DNA of 64,000 nt from the NCBI RefSeq assembly GCF_000519085.1, contig NZ_KI912577.1, positions 498,501-562,500 on the forward strand, written 5' to 3'. Source of the stretch: Methylobacterium sp. 10 (GTDB taxonomy: Bacteria > Pseudomonadota > Alphaproteobacteria > Rhizobiales > Beijerinckiaceae). The position numbers and the translations under genes are program-made. Each line of letters opens with the position of its first letter. Within the stretch, counting starts at the first letter, position 1. Positions 19,083 through 27,993 of the stretch are shown one piece after another. The notes below the pieces were generated by a model. That model ran no database searches. It saw only the letters and a list, made by a program, of their open reading frames with translations, and was not told where the DNA came from.

Positions 19083-20330
19083 ATGAACGTCATCATCGTC
19101 GCCGATCACGCCTTCATCAACGGCGGACAGGCGAAGGTCGCCATCGAGAGCGCCATCGGCCTCGCCGGGCGCGGCAACCGGGTCGTGTTCTTCGCAGCCG
19201 TCGGCCCGGCCGATCCGCGTCTGGCGCAAGTCGGGATCGAGGTGATCGTCCTCGGCCAGACCGACGTGGCGCTCACCACCTCGCTCGCCAGTTTCGGCGT
19301 GCAATGGCTCTGGAACCGGCCGGCGGCGCTCCGCCTGAAGGCGCTGCTGGACCGCTACGATCCGAGCGACAGCGTCGTCCACGTCCATGGCTGGGCCAAG
19401 GCCCTGTCGCCCTCCATCGGACCGGTGCTGAAAGCGACGAGGGTGCCGGTGGTGTTCACCATGCACGAATACTACATCGCCTGCCCCAATGGCGGCTTCT
19501 ACGATTACCCGATCTCGGCCGCCTGCCACCGAACCCCCCTCTCGCCCGCCTGCATCGCTTACAATTGCGATTCCCGGAGCTATGCCCGCAAGCTGATGCG
19601 GGTCGGCCGCCATGCGCTGATGCGGGGGTCGGGCCTGGTCGGCAGTGCTGCGACCGTCATCACCATCAGCCGGCTGCAGAAGACCGTTCTCGCCCCCTAC
19701 CTGCCGAGACGGACACGCTATTTCGAGGTCTCGAACCCGGTGGATGCGGAGCCCCTCGGCCGGAAGCCGGATCGGCCTCTCGGCGACATCGTCTTCGTGG
19801 GGCGGGTCTCACCGGAGAAGGGTGCCACCATCTTCGCCGAGGCCGCCCGCCTCGCCGGGGTGACGGCGATCTTCATCGGCGACGGCCCGCAACGGGCGCA
19901 ACTGGAGGCGGACTATCCGGAGGCCCGCTTCCTCGGCTGGAAGAACCCGGCCGAGGTGAAGGCACTGATGCGCTCGGCCCGTGCCCTCGTGTTTCCCTCG
20001 GTCTGGTACGAGGGCCAGCCCCTCACCGTGCTCGAGGCCCTGGCGGCGGGGACGCCAGTGATCGTCAGCGACATCTGCGCCGGCCGGGAGGCAGTGGAGG
20101 ACGGCGTCAACGGTCTCTGGTTCGCATCCGGCAAACCGGGTTCCCTTGCCGCTGCCCTTGGCCGCCTATCCGACGACGCGGTGGCCCGCCGAATGTCGGA
20201 TGCCGCCTACGACCTGTTCTGGGACGACCCGCTGACCCTCGACCGGCACCTCGACGGCATCGAGGAGGTCTACCGAAGCAGCCTCGCTTCCGCGCCCTCA
20301 CCCTCGACCATCCGGGCCATCCACGCCTGA
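19083..20330 (+). CDS. Glycosyltransferase family 4
   Basis: A 415-residue GT-B fold glycosyltransferase. The N-terminal acceptor domain has HAFINGGQAKVAIESAIGLAGRGNRVVFF, and the C-terminal GT4 domain has FVGRVSPEKGATIFAEAARLAG and the donor-binding SVWYEGQPLTVLEALAAGTPVIVSDICAGREAVEDGVNGLWF (E-x7-E type). It probably uses a nucleotide sugar for a surface polysaccharide or glycolipid. It is in a likely operon with the preceding methyltransferase. Its last 61 nt overlap the 3' end of the converging alpha/beta hydrolase. Confidence 0.85.
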   Translation: MNVIIVADHAFINGGQAKVAIESAIGLAGRGNRVVFFAAVGPADPRLAQVGIEVIVLGQTDVALTTSLASFGVQWLWNRPAALRLKALLDRYDPSDSVVHVHGWAKALSPSIGPVLKATRVPVVFTMHEYYIACPNGGFYDYPISAACHRTPLSPACIAYNCDSRSYARKLMRVGRHALMRGSGLVGSAATVITISRLQKTVLAPYLPRRTRYFEVSNPVDAEPLGRKPDRPLGDIVFVGRVSPEKGATIFAEAARLAGVTAIFIGDGPQRAQLEADYPEARFLGWKNPAEVKALMRSARALVFPSVWYEGQPLTVLEALAAGTPVIVSDICAGREAVEDGVNGLWFASGKPGSLAAALGRLSDDAVARRMSDAAYDLFWDDPLTLDRHLDGIEEVYRSSLASAPSPSTIRAIHA

Positions 20331-20917
20331 AGCGCCATGACGTCGGCCTGGCCGAGCCCGTGCCCGGCCGGCTGGATGTCGTGCGCGACGTTCGCCCCTG
20401 CGCGGGCAAAGACGCTCGCGAGACGCGCGGCGTTCTCGGCCGGTACGATCGGATCGGCCATGCCCGACAGCATCAGCACGGCCGTCCCCGTCAGGTCCGG
20501 GGCGGGCGGTTCCGCCAGCGGCATCATCGGCCGGAGCAGCGCCGCTCCGGCGAGCACGCCCGGATGGAGCAGAAGAAGGGCGGCGGCGATGTTGGCGCCG
20601 TTGGAGAAGCCGAGCGCCACGGGTGCGGCGATGCCGTAGGCGTCACGGGCCTCCGCCACGAAGGCCGCGAGGTCCCGCGCGCGGCGCCGCAGGTCGGCCT
20701 CGTCGAAGACACCCTCGGCGAGACGGCGGAAGAAGCGCGGCATGCCGTTCTCCAGGACCGGCCCGCGGGGCGACAGCAGGGCGGAGCCCGGCGACACGGC
20801 TCGGCCCAGGGGCAGCAGGTCGCTTTCGTCGCCGCCGGTGCCGTGAAGCAGCAGAAGCGGCGGCGAGCCGGCCACGGTCGCGGGCTCGAAACGGTGGGTG
20901 AAGGACAGCTTGGTCAT
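20270..20917 (-). CDS. Alpha/beta hydrolase, MhqD-like carboxylesterase
   Basis: A 215-residue phospholipase/carboxylesterase-type alpha/beta hydrolase. LLLLHGTGGDESDLLPLGR forms the oxyanion side. The catalytic triad can be read as Ser105 in GFSNGAN, Asp155 in SGMADPIVP and His186 in PAGHGL. It follows the VOC dioxygenase gene (20974-21921), the same pairing as mhqO-mhqD of Bacillus quinone/hydroquinone detoxification. It probably belongs to the same regulon as its partner. The 3' end overlaps the opposing glycosyltransferase by 61 nt. Confidence 0.83.
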   Translation of the reverse strand: MTKLSFTHRFEPATVAGSPPLLLLHGTGGDESDLLPLGRAVSPGSALLSPRGPVLENGMPRFFRRLAEGVFDEADLRRRARDLAAFVAEARDAYGIAAPVALGFSNGANIAAALLLLHPGVLAGAALLRPMMPLAEPPAPDLTGTAVLMLSGMADPIVPAENAARLASVFARAGANVAHDIQPAGHGLGQADVMALQAWMARMVEGEGAEARLLR

Positions 20918-20947
20918 GACGGCCTCGCGAAGAGTGCGTGGGAACCG

Positions 20948-20965
20948 CCCCTCCTCACGGAGGGG
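20948..20965. repeat. Small hairpin between VOC dioxygenase and hydrolase
   Basis: CCCCTCC (20948-20954) and GGAGGGG (20959-20965) form a perfect 7-bp stem with a 4-nt loop in the 56-bp gap between the two co-directional genes. It may tune relative expression; there is no T tract. Confidence 0.5.
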
Positions 20966-20973
20966 TGGCCATG

Positions 20974-21921
20974 TCAGGCGATGGTGGGGAGAACCTCCTC
21001 GATCCGCGCGCGGTGCGCTTCGAGGAAGGTTGGGAGCTTGAGCGCCTCACCGAGGGCCTCGGCCGGCTCGTCGACGGCAAAGCCCGGGATGTCGGTGGCG
21101 ATCTCGAACAGCACGCCGCCGGGCTCCCGGAAGTAGACCGAGCGGAAATAGGCGCGATCCCGCTGCTCGGTCACCTGGAGGCCGTGGGTGCCGGTGAGAT
21201 CGACCACCATGGATGCCTGCTCGGCATCGTCCTTCGCCCGGAAGGCGATGTGATGGACCGAGCCGGCACCGGGCCGGCCGCGCAGGAACTCGCCCACCGC
21301 CCGGAGGGTGACGTACCCCCCGAGAGTGCCGCCATTGGCGTAGCGGATCATCGCTCCCTCGCGCCCGGCCCCGTCGCGCCCGGCCTCGGAGAAGCCGAAC
21401 ACCCCGGTGAGGATCCGTGCCGTCGGCTCCGCCTCGTTCAGCAGCAGGGTGACGCCGTGGAAGCCCCGGATGGCATGTTCGGCCGGAACCTCGGCACCGG
21501 TCCAGGCAGGCGCTGCCTCGGCCACCTCGTCGACACCCACCAGGGCCAGCACCATCCCGTCGGGATCGCGCAGACGGAGGACCGGCTCGCCGAAGAGCTG
21601 GACCAGGGCGTCGTGGTCGACGCCCTTCTCGATCAGCCGGTGCGTCCACCACCCGATGGAGGCGCGGGGAACGCGGAAGGCGGTCTCCTGCGTCTCGCCG
21701 ATCCCGATCCGCCCCCGCGCGGCATGGGCGACGGGGAAGAACGTCAGGATCGTGCCGGGGCGGCCGGCCTCGTCACCGTAATAGAGGTGATAGGTCGAGG
21801 GATCGTCGAAATTGACGGTCTTCTTCACCAGGCGCAGGCCGAGGACGCGCCGATAGAAATCGAGGTTACGCTGGATGTCGCCGGCATAGGCGGTGACGTG
21901 GTGCAGGCCGTTATCGGACAT
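20974..21921 (-). CDS. Ring-cleaving dioxygenase of VOC superfamily (MhqO-like)
   Basis: A 315-residue protein made of two glyoxalase/bleomycin-resistance (VOC) modules. The first starts HHVTAYAGDIQRNLDFYRRVLGLRLVKKTVNFDDPSTYHLYYGD; the second contains HGVTLLL and SVHHIAFRAKDD...YFREPGGVLFEIATDIPGF. His8, the HHIAF histidine and the FEIATD glutamate are the expected metal ligands. Relatives of MhqO/MhqE type open hydroquinone-like rings and protect against quinones. GGGAGA lies 8 nt before the ATG. A divergent LysR and a strong palindromic element lie upstream. Confidence 0.85.
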   Translation of the reverse strand: MSDNGLHHVTAYAGDIQRNLDFYRRVLGLRLVKKTVNFDDPSTYHLYYGDEAGRPGTILTFFPVAHAARGRIGIGETQETAFRVPRASIGWWTHRLIEKGVDHDALVQLFGEPVLRLRDPDGMVLALVGVDEVAEAAPAWTGAEVPAEHAIRGFHGVTLLLNEAEPTARILTGVFGFSEAGRDGAGREGAMIRYANGGTLGGYVTLRAVGEFLRGRPGAGSVHHIAFRAKDDAEQASMVVDLTGTHGLQVTEQRDRAYFRSVYFREPGGVLFEIATDIPGFAVDEPAEALGEALKLPTFLEAHRARIEEVLPTIA

Positions 21922-22012
21922 GATCGTGTCTCCCGGACGCGCTGGCCGGTGGATGACCACCGCGCCGCTTCGTGATGGAGACAATCTGGCCCTTGGCAGG
22001 CCGAACGAAAAC

Positions 22013-22044
22013 AGAAACGATGGAAACCTATCGTTTCTGGAAAC
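22013..22044. promoter_or_regulatory. Palindromic operator, copy 1 (VOC dioxygenase / LysR promoter)
   Basis: A perfect 9-bp inverted repeat, AGAAACGAT (22013-22021) and ATCGTTTCT (22030-22038), with GGAAACCT between and GGAAAC following. It lies 7 bp before the LysR ATG and 92 bp before the divergent dioxygenase ATG. A 29/32 identical copy is at 59694-59725 upstream of the pirin gene. It is probably the binding site of the adjacent LysR protein or of a shared quinone-responsive repressor. Confidence 0.75.
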
Positions 22045-22050
22045 ACGCCT

Positions 22051-22977
22051 ATGAAGCTGCCCGATTTCGAAGCCTGGGCGATCTTCGCCAAAGTCGCCGA
22101 GACGGGGGCGTTCGGACGGACGGCGGTCGAACTCGGCCTGTCGAAGGCCACGGTCTCGAAGGCAATCACCCGCCTCGAAGCCCGGATCGGCGGCCGCCTG
22201 TTCCACCGGACCTCGCGCAAGATCGCCCTGACGGAGCTGGGCCATGCGGCGCGTGAGGGTGCGGCACGCATCCTGGCGGAGGGCGAGGCGGCGGAGGCGC
22301 AGGCCACGGCCTCGTCATCCGTTCCGCGCGGCATGGTGAGGCTCGCCGCCCCCATGTCGTTCGGCATCCTCCACGTCGCCCCGATCCTTCCGGATTTCCT
22401 CGGCCAGTACCCGGAGGTCTCGGTGGATCTCCATTTCAGCGATGCCCTCGTCGATCTCGTGGGCGGAGGTTTCGACATCGGCCTGCGCATCGCCGCCCTG
22501 GCCAATTCCTCCCTGCGGGCGCGGCGCCTGTGCCTCGTGAACCGCGCGCTCGTGGCCGCGCCGGACTATCTCGACCGGCATGGCAGGCCGGACCATCCGC
22601 GCGACCTCGCCCGCCATGCCTGCCTCGGCTACGCCTACCTGCCGAGCCCGGACCGCTGGATTTTCACCAGCCGGGAGGGCGAGGAGGCGGTGATCGTCCC
22701 CGCCGGGCCATTGCGGGCCAACAATGCCGATGCCCTCACGCCTGCCCTTCGCGCCGGGCTCGGCCTCGCCGTCCAGCCGGATTTCATGGTCTGGGAGGAT
22801 CTTCGGGCCGGGCGGCTCGAACGGGTGCTGCACGGTTGGGACCTGCCGCCCATCGCCCTGCATCTGGTCACGCCGCCGGGCGACCCGCGCCCCGCCCGCG
22901 TCCTCGCGCTCATCGCCTTCCTGGCAGCCCGATTCGCGGCGGCACCCTGGTCCGACGGCCCCTCCGCACAACCGTGA
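22051..22977 (+). CDS. LysR-family regulator of quinone-detoxification genes (predicted)
   Basis: A 308-residue LysR protein. The N-terminal helix-turn-helix reads [46 protein letters not shown], and the effector domain covers about 90-290. It belongs to the CrgA/DhcR-like branch of LysR proteins, judged from [21 protein letters not shown]. It is divergent from the MhqO/MhqD-like pair, with a palindromic element immediately before its own start, which fits autoregulation. No cysteine-based quinone sensor can be assigned with confidence. Confidence 0.88.
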   Translation: MKLPDFEAWAIFAKVAETGAFGRTAVELGLSKATVSKAITRLEARIGGRLFHRTSRKIALTELGHAAREGAARILAEGEAAEAQATASSSVPRGMVRLAAPMSFGILHVAPILPDFLGQYPEVSVDLHFSDALVDLVGGGFDIGLRIAALANSSLRARRLCLVNRALVAAPDYLDRHGRPDHPRDLARHACLGYAYLPSPDRWIFTSREGEEAVIVPAGPLRANNADALTPALRAGLGLAVQPDFMVWEDLRAGRLERVLHGWDLPPIALHLVTPPGDPRPARVLALIAFLAARFAAAPWSDGPSAQP

Positions 22978-22985
22978 GGCGGTGA

Positions 22986-23561
22986 TCAGAGCACCACATG
23001 CGGGCCGACCGCGTCTTCGTGGAGCGGCGAGAGAAAGGCCGCGCCGATGCCGTTGTCGAACCGGCGGGCGACCTTGGCCCTGGTCTTTCCGATGACGATC
23101 AGGGTGCCGACGTCGAGGGGCTCCACCATGGAGACGGCCACGCCCGATGCCGAGATGTTGATGACACGCCCCTGCCGCATCGATCCGGACTCGGTGGTGA
23201 CCAGCACCTCCTGACTCTCCGGCACGATACGCGGAAAGGCACGCGTCAGCAGGGGCGGGGGATTCTGCGATCTGGCATGGCTGAGGAGGCTCTGGACCAC
23301 GAGGCCGAGGGGATGGTCGGCACTGAGCACACGGATGGCGAAGGCTGACGTCTCCGTTCGCACGACGATGGCCTCGATGGATCCGGCATGACGGATACTG
23401 CAGGTCAGTCGTTCATCGACGGCGGGCACGACGGACGACTTGAAGCGAATTCCGTCCGAGGAAAGATCGTCGGTGACCGCATAGAAATTTGGCCGATGCC
23501 GCCCCCAGCAGAGAGCCGGCAGGGTGACTTTGTATCGCGCCTCCGACCGCCTGTCGCTCAT
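22986..23561 (-). CDS. Tandem PilZ-like domain protein
   Basis: A 191-residue protein with what appear to be two PilZ-type barrels. The first has the cyclic-di-GMP motif pair RRSEAR (N-terminus) and DLSSDGIRF. The second has NISASGVAVS, the D/N-x-S-x-x-G half of the motif, following a PRIVP strand in which the arginine motif is weaker. PilZ proteins act as cyclic-di-GMP receptors controlling motility or polysaccharide synthesis. An extra ATG lies 3 nt upstream. The gene converges on the LysR gene with only 8 bp between. Confidence 0.75.
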   Translation of the reverse strand: MSDRRSEARYKVTLPALCWGRHRPNFYAVTDDLSSDGIRFKSSVVPAVDERLTCSIRHAGSIEAIVVRTETSAFAIRVLSADHPLGLVVQSLLSHARSQNPPPLLTRAFPRIVPESQEVLVTTESGSMRQGRVINISASGVAVSMVEPLDVGTLIVIGKTRAKVARRFDNGIGAAFLSPLHEDAVGPHVVL

Positions 23562-23703
23562 CATGGTCCTTGTTGCCTTGAGCCTTCCTATGCTGGCGAG
23601 TCTTCAGGCGAAGCTTTCACGATCGCGAAAATTCGATTCAAAACCCTTCATCAACAAATCGGCGCATGGGCAATACCCGCGGAACGAGTTCAACGGACCG
23701 GGA

Positions 23704-25620
23704 TCAGGCCTTGCCGCCCGACCGCCCCACCCCCGTCAGGCCATGCACTTTGATGCGAGAGGCGAGCGTCGTCGGCTTGACGCCCAGCAGTTCGGCCGCC
23801 CCCCCGGCCCCGAAGACGCGGCCCTTGCTCAAGGCGAGGGCGGCCGAGATGTCGGCGCGGTCGCGGGCCCTTCGCTCGGCCTCGGTGGCGGGGATGGCCC
23901 CTGTCGAGACCTCGCCCTGCGGGCGCCGCCCCTCGATGGGACCGGCTCCCTCGGCCTCGGGCAGGTCGAACCGCAGCCGCCCGCGTACGGCCAGGATCGC
24001 CGCCCGCTCGACGATGTTCTCCAGCTCGCGGACATTGCCGGGCCAGTCGTAGCGCACGAGGCGGCGGACATCCCCTTCCGTGAGCCGCAGGTCGGGCATG
24101 GTGAGGCGCCGAGCCACGCCCTTGAGGAAGTGCTGGGCGATGAGGGGGATATCCTCCGGCCGCTCGCGCAGAGGCACGGCCGCGATTGGGAAGACGTTGA
24201 GGCGGAAATAGAGATCCTCGCGAAAGCGCCCGCGCTTCACTTCGGCCTTGAGGTCGCGGTTGGTGGCGGCAACGAGGCGAACGTCGACGAGGCGGGTCCG
24301 CTCCTCGCCGATCCGCTCGAACTGCCGCTCCTGCAGCACGCGCAGGAGCTTGCCCTGCAGGTCGATGGGGATCTCGCCGACCTCGTCGAGAAACAGGGTG
24401 CCGCCATCGGCGAGTTCGAACCGCCCGACCCGGTCGCGCAGGGCCCCGGTGAAGGCCCCCCTGGCATGACCGAAGAACTCGCTCTCGAACAGCTCACGCG
24501 GGATCGCCGCGCAGTTCACCCGGATCAGGGGCCGGTCCCGGCGCCGGCTCGCCTCGTGGATGGCGCGGGCGATGAGCTCCTTGCCGGTGCCGGATTCGCC
24601 GGTGACGAGGACGGTGGCGTCGGTGCCGGCCACGAGATCGATCTGCCGGAGGGTCGCCTCGATGGCCGGAGAGCGGCCGATGATGCCCTGGTGGTGCCCG
24701 CCTTCGCGGATTTCCTCGCGCAGATAGGCGTTCTCTAGCTCCAGGCGCTGGCGCAGGGAATCAACCTCCGCCAGGGCCTGGCGCAGGCGCTCGTCCGCCT
24801 CGCGCCGCTGGCTGATGTCCCGGAACACGATGACCGCGCCGAGGAGCCGGCCTCGGTCGCGGATCGGCGTCGAGGTGTATTCCACGAAGATCGGCGTGCC
24901 GTCCCGGCGCCAGAACACCTCGGTGTCGACCTGGTGCACGGCTCCGTCGCGGAAGGCGGCGTAGATCGGGCAATCCTGGTGCGGGTAATGGCAGCCATCC
25001 GGGTGGCTGTGGTGGACGGTGGCATGCATGTCGCGCCCGACGAGATCGGCCGCGTCCCAGCCCAGCATGCGCTCCGCCGCCGGGTTGATGAAGGTGGTGA
25101 TGCCCTCGGCATTGACCCCGTAGATGCCCTCGCCGGCCGCGCGCAGGATCAGCTGGTTCTCGCGCTCGATATCGCGAAAGATCCGCTCCATCCGCTGCCA
25201 CTCGGTCAGGCCGGCGCGCATATGCGCATCGGCTTCCGTATCCACGAGGCGGCGGCGGCGCTCGTCGAGGTCGAACAGGCTGACGAGGAGGAGCGCCGGC
25301 TCGCCCGGCAGGATCGTCCCGCTATATTCGATGTGGAGACCATGCCCCTCCGCGTGTCTCGGCGAGAGGGCGTGGGTCCAGTCGCGTCCCCGCGCCTGAA
25401 CCGCCTGGGTGAAGACGATGAGCGTCGGCACCTGATCGGGATGAAGACCGGTGACACGCATGCCCCGCAGGACAGCGGGATCGTAGCCGAGCAGCTGCGC
25501 CGCGGCCGGGTTGGCGTCCCGGATCTCGTCGGCCACCGGATCGAGCACCAGCATCGCCTCCGCCGCACTGTCGAAGGCGGGGCCGTAGAGCGAGGCGGGC
25601 GACGGGACCGATGTTGTCAT
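23704..25620 (-). CDS. PAS-containing sigma54-dependent activator (bEBP)
   Basis: A 638-residue enhancer-binding protein. Two PAS domains (about 10-110 and 155-280) are joined by helices and followed by a coiled coil. The AAA+ domain holds Walker A GESGTGKE (341-348), the sigma54-contact GAFTGA (388-393) and Walker [13 protein letters not shown] Fis-type helix-turn-helix ends the protein. The second PAS has an unusual His/Cys-rich loop, [18 protein letters not shown]. It is divergent from the cyanase operon, whose promoter is of -24/-12 type. The start is taken as ATG 25620; a GTG lies 18 nt earlier. Confidence 0.9.
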   Translation of the reverse strand: MTTSVPSPASLYGPAFDSAAEAMLVLDPVADEIRDANPAAAQLLGYDPAVLRGMRVTGLHPDQVPTLIVFTQAVQARGRDWTHALSPRHAEGHGLHIEYSGTILPGEPALLLVSLFDLDERRRRLVDTEADAHMRAGLTEWQRMERIFRDIERENQLILRAAGEGIYGVNAEGITTFINPAAERMLGWDAADLVGRDMHATVHHSHPDGCHYPHQDCPIYAAFRDGAVHQVDTEVFWRRDGTPIFVEYTSTPIRDRGRLLGAVIVFRDISQRREADERLRQALAEVDSLRQRLELENAYLREEIREGGHHQGIIGRSPAIEATLRQIDLVAGTDATVLVTGESGTGKELIARAIHEASRRRDRPLIRVNCAAIPRELFESEFFGHARGAFTGALRDRVGRFELADGGTLFLDEVGEIPIDLQGKLLRVLQERQFERIGEERTRLVDVRLVAATNRDLKAEVKRGRFREDLYFRLNVFPIAAVPLRERPEDIPLIAQHFLKGVARRLTMPDLRLTEGDVRRLVRYDWPGNVRELENIVERAAILAVRGRLRFDLPEAEGAGPIEGRRPQGEVSTGAIPATEAERRARDRADISAALALSKGRVFGAGGAAELLGVKPTTLASRIKVHGLTGVGRSGGKA

Positions 25621-25621
25621 C

Positions 25622-25672
25622 ACGACATATCGTAACACACGTCACGAAAAACCGTATCCGACGATATTTCGT
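25622..25672. promoter_or_regulatory. Two candidate upstream activator sites for the bEBP
   Basis: Two 12-bp dyads of the form ACGA-N4-TCGT: ACGACATATCGT (25622-25633) and ACGATATTTCGT (25661-25672). They centre about 129 and 90 bp upstream of the predicted start of the cyanase operon, the normal range for enhancer sites. The first abuts the bEBP start codon, so binding there may also repress its own synthesis. Confidence 0.55.
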
Positions 25673-25730
25673 AGTTATATGATTTTGAGTAACCAAATGA
25701 TTCTATTGTGTTTTACACTGTTGCTACGGC

Positions 25731-25746
25731 TGGCACAGCGTTTGCC
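25731..25746 (+). promoter_or_regulatory. Sigma54 (-24/-12) promoter of the cyanate operon
   Basis: TGGCACAGCGTTTGCC matches the sigma54 consensus, with GG (25732-25733) and GC (25744-25745) exactly ten bases apart. Transcription should begin near 25757, giving a leader of about 23 nt before the ATG at 25780. It requires an activator such as the divergent PAS-bEBP. Confidence 0.82.
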
Positions 25747-25779
25747 ATGACAAGAGCGTTCCGCAGAAAGGTTCGCGAC

Positions 25780-27141
25780 ATGGCGCTCTTCGACGATCCG
25801 TTCAACGCCCGGCTGACCTTGAAGCGCGGGGGCTGCTCCTGCGGCAACCATCACGATCAAACCGCGCACGATGCCGAAGCTCCGTCCGGCGACGCCGCGA
25901 TCACGCGGGCCGTCGAAGGCGCGGTGATGCGGGCCCTGTTCCCGGAGGATGCGCAGCGGCGCGCCTTCCTTAGGAGCGTCGGCGCGGCGACGGCGCTCGC
26001 CGCCGTGAGCCAGTTCTTCCCGACGAAATTCGTGGCCGAGGCCTTCGCGCAAGGGGCCAAGCCGGAGAAGACCGACCTCAAGGTCGGCTTCATCCCGATC
26101 ACCTGCGCCACGCCGATCATCATGGCGAAACCCATGGGCTTCTACGAGAAGCAGGGGTTGAACGTCGAGGTGGTGAAGACCGCCGGCTGGGCCGTGATCC
26201 GCGACAAGACCCTGAACAAGGAATACGACGCCGCCCACATGCTGGCGCCGATGCCCATCGCCATCTCGCTCGGCGTCGGATCGAACCCCGTTCCCTACAC
26301 GATGCCGGCGGTGGAGAACGTCAACGGCCAGGCGATCACCCTGGCGATGAAGCACAAGGACAGACGCGACCCGAAGAGCTGGAAGGGTTTCAAGCTCGCG
26401 GTGCCCTTCGACTATTCGATGCACAATTACCTGCTGCGCTATTACTTGGCTGAAGCAGGAATCGACCCCGATACCGACGTGCAGATCCGCGCTGTTCCGC
26501 CGCCGGACATGGTCGCCAACCTGCGGGCCGACAATATCGACGGGTTCCTCGCACCCGACCCGGTGAACCAGCGCGCGGTCTATGACGGCGTCGGCTTCAT
26601 CCACATCCTGTCGAAGGAGATCTGGGACCGGCACCCGTGCTGCGCCTTCGCCGCCTCGCAGGATTTCGTCACCCAGACCCCCAACACCTACGCCGCCCTG
26701 CTCCGCGCCGTGATCGAGGCGACGGCCTACGCCTCGAAGATCGAGAACCGCAAGGAGATCGCCGCGCAGATTGCGCCGGCCAACTACCTCAACCAGCCGG
26801 TGACGGTGGTGGAGCAGGTGCTCACCGGAACCTTCGCCGACGGCCTGGGCAACGTCCGCAAGGTGCCCGACCGCGTCGATTTCGACGCCTTCCCGTGGTC
26901 GTCCTTCGCGGTCTGGATCATGACGCAGATGAAGCGCTGGGGGCAGATCAAGGGCGATGTCGACTACAGGGCGGTGGCCGAGAAGGTTTACCTCGCCACC
27001 GACGCCGCACGGCTGATGAAGGAGGCCGGCCTCACCCCGCCGACAGCCACGTCGAAATCCTTCTCGGTGATGGGCAAGGTCTTCGATCCGGCCAGACCCG
27101 AGGAGTACCTGAACTCCTTCGCCATCAAGCGGGCGGGCTGA
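25780..27141 (+). CDS. NrtA/CmpA-family ABC transporter substrate-binding protein
   Basis: A 453-residue binding protein of the nitrate/bicarbonate/cyanate type. A long N-terminal region with a GGCSCGNHH cluster precedes a twin-arginine signal (QRRAFLRS, Arg60-Arg61; hydrophobic 66-80; likely cut after AFA near 90). So it is exported folded by Tat. The mature part carries VGFIPITCATPIIMAKPMGFYEKQGLNVEV. The start is chosen by AAAGG 8 nt upstream and by the sigma54 promoter, which lies inside the longer open frame. With the permease, ATPase and cyanase it probably imports cyanate. Confidence 0.88.
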   Translation: MALFDDPFNARLTLKRGGCSCGNHHDQTAHDAEAPSGDAAITRAVEGAVMRALFPEDAQRRAFLRSVGAATALAAVSQFFPTKFVAEAFAQGAKPEKTDLKVGFIPITCATPIIMAKPMGFYEKQGLNVEVVKTAGWAVIRDKTLNKEYDAAHMLAPMPIAISLGVGSNPVPYTMPAVENVNGQAITLAMKHKDRRDPKSWKGFKLAVPFDYSMHNYLLRYYLAEAGIDPDTDVQIRAVPPPDMVANLRADNIDGFLAPDPVNQRAVYDGVGFIHILSKEIWDRHPCCAFAASQDFVTQTPNTYAALLRAVIEATAYASKIENRKEIAAQIAPANYLNQPVTVVEQVLTGTFADGLGNVRKVPDRVDFDAFPWSSFAVWIMTQMKRWGQIKGDVDYRAVAEKVYLATDAARLMKEAGLTPPTATSKSFSVMGKVFDPARPEEYLNSFAIKRAG

Positions 27142-27144
27142 GCC

Positions 27145-27984
27145 ATGAAGGCCTCCCTCTCGCTCCGCGCCGGCATCGTCTCCCTGGCCGTCCTCGCCGC
27201 CTTCCTGCTGCTCTGGCAGATCGCGGTGGGCGGGGTCGCCAAGACCGAAGCCATGGACCCGGAATACGCAGCCCTGATGGGTGCGAGCGCCACCACCGGC
27301 AAATCGGCGATGCCGGGCCCCCTCGACGTCGCCGCCACCGCCTGGAAGCACCTCAAGGACCCGTTCTACGACCGGGGGCCGAACGACAAGGGGCTGGGCA
27401 TCCAGCTCGCCTATTCCATCGGCCGGGTGGCGCTGGGCTACGGGCTCGCGGTGCTGGTGGCCATCCCCATCGGCTTCCTCATCGGCATGTCGCCGCTGAT
27501 GGGCCGGGCCCTCGACCCCTTCATCCAGCTCCTGAAGCCGGTCTCGCCGCTCGCCTGGATGCCGCTCGCCCTCTACACGATCAAGGATTCCAGCCTGTCG
27601 GCGATCTTCGTGATCTTCATCTGCTCGCTCTGGCCGATGCTGATCAACACCGCCTTCGGGGTCGCCGGAACGCGCAAGGAATGGCTCAACGTCGCCCGGA
27701 CCCTGGAGGTCGGGCCGATCCGCCGCGCCTTCACGGTGATCCTGCCGGCCGCCGCCCCGACGATCCTCACCGGCATGCGCATCTCCATCGGCATCGCCTG
27801 GCTCGTCATCGTGGCGGCCGAGATGCTCGTGGGCGGGACCGGCATCGGCTACTTCGTCTGGAACGAGTGGAACAACCTCTCGATCACCAATGTGATCGTC
27901 TCGATCCTGGTCATCGGCCTCGTGGGCATGATCCTCGACCAGTTGCTGGCGCGCGCGCAGCGTCTCGTCACCTTCCCCGAGTGA
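27145..27984 (+). CDS. ABC transporter permease, NrtB/SsuC type
   Basis: A 279-residue permease with about six membrane helices and the conserved EAA-type cytoplasmic loop (EWLNVARTLEVGPIRRAFTVILPAAAPTILTGMRISIGIAW), characteristic of the nitrate/sulfonate/taurine/cyanate importers. It starts 3 nt after the binding-protein stop and is followed by the ATPase 9 nt on, so the operon is tightly coupled. It forms the inner-membrane channel of the predicted cyanate importer. Confidence 0.9.
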   Translation: MKASLSLRAGIVSLAVLAAFLLLWQIAVGGVAKTEAMDPEYAALMGASATTGKSAMPGPLDVAATAWKHLKDPFYDRGPNDKGLGIQLAYSIGRVALGYGLAVLVAIPIGFLIGMSPLMGRALDPFIQLLKPVSPLAWMPLALYTIKDSSLSAIFVIFICSLWPMLINTAFGVAGTRKEWLNVARTLEVGPIRRAFTVILPAAAPTILTGMRISIGIAWLVIVAAEMLVGGTGIGYFVWNEWNNLSITNVIVSILVIGLVGMILDQLLARAQRLVTFPE

Positions 27985-27993
27985 GGTCGCGCC

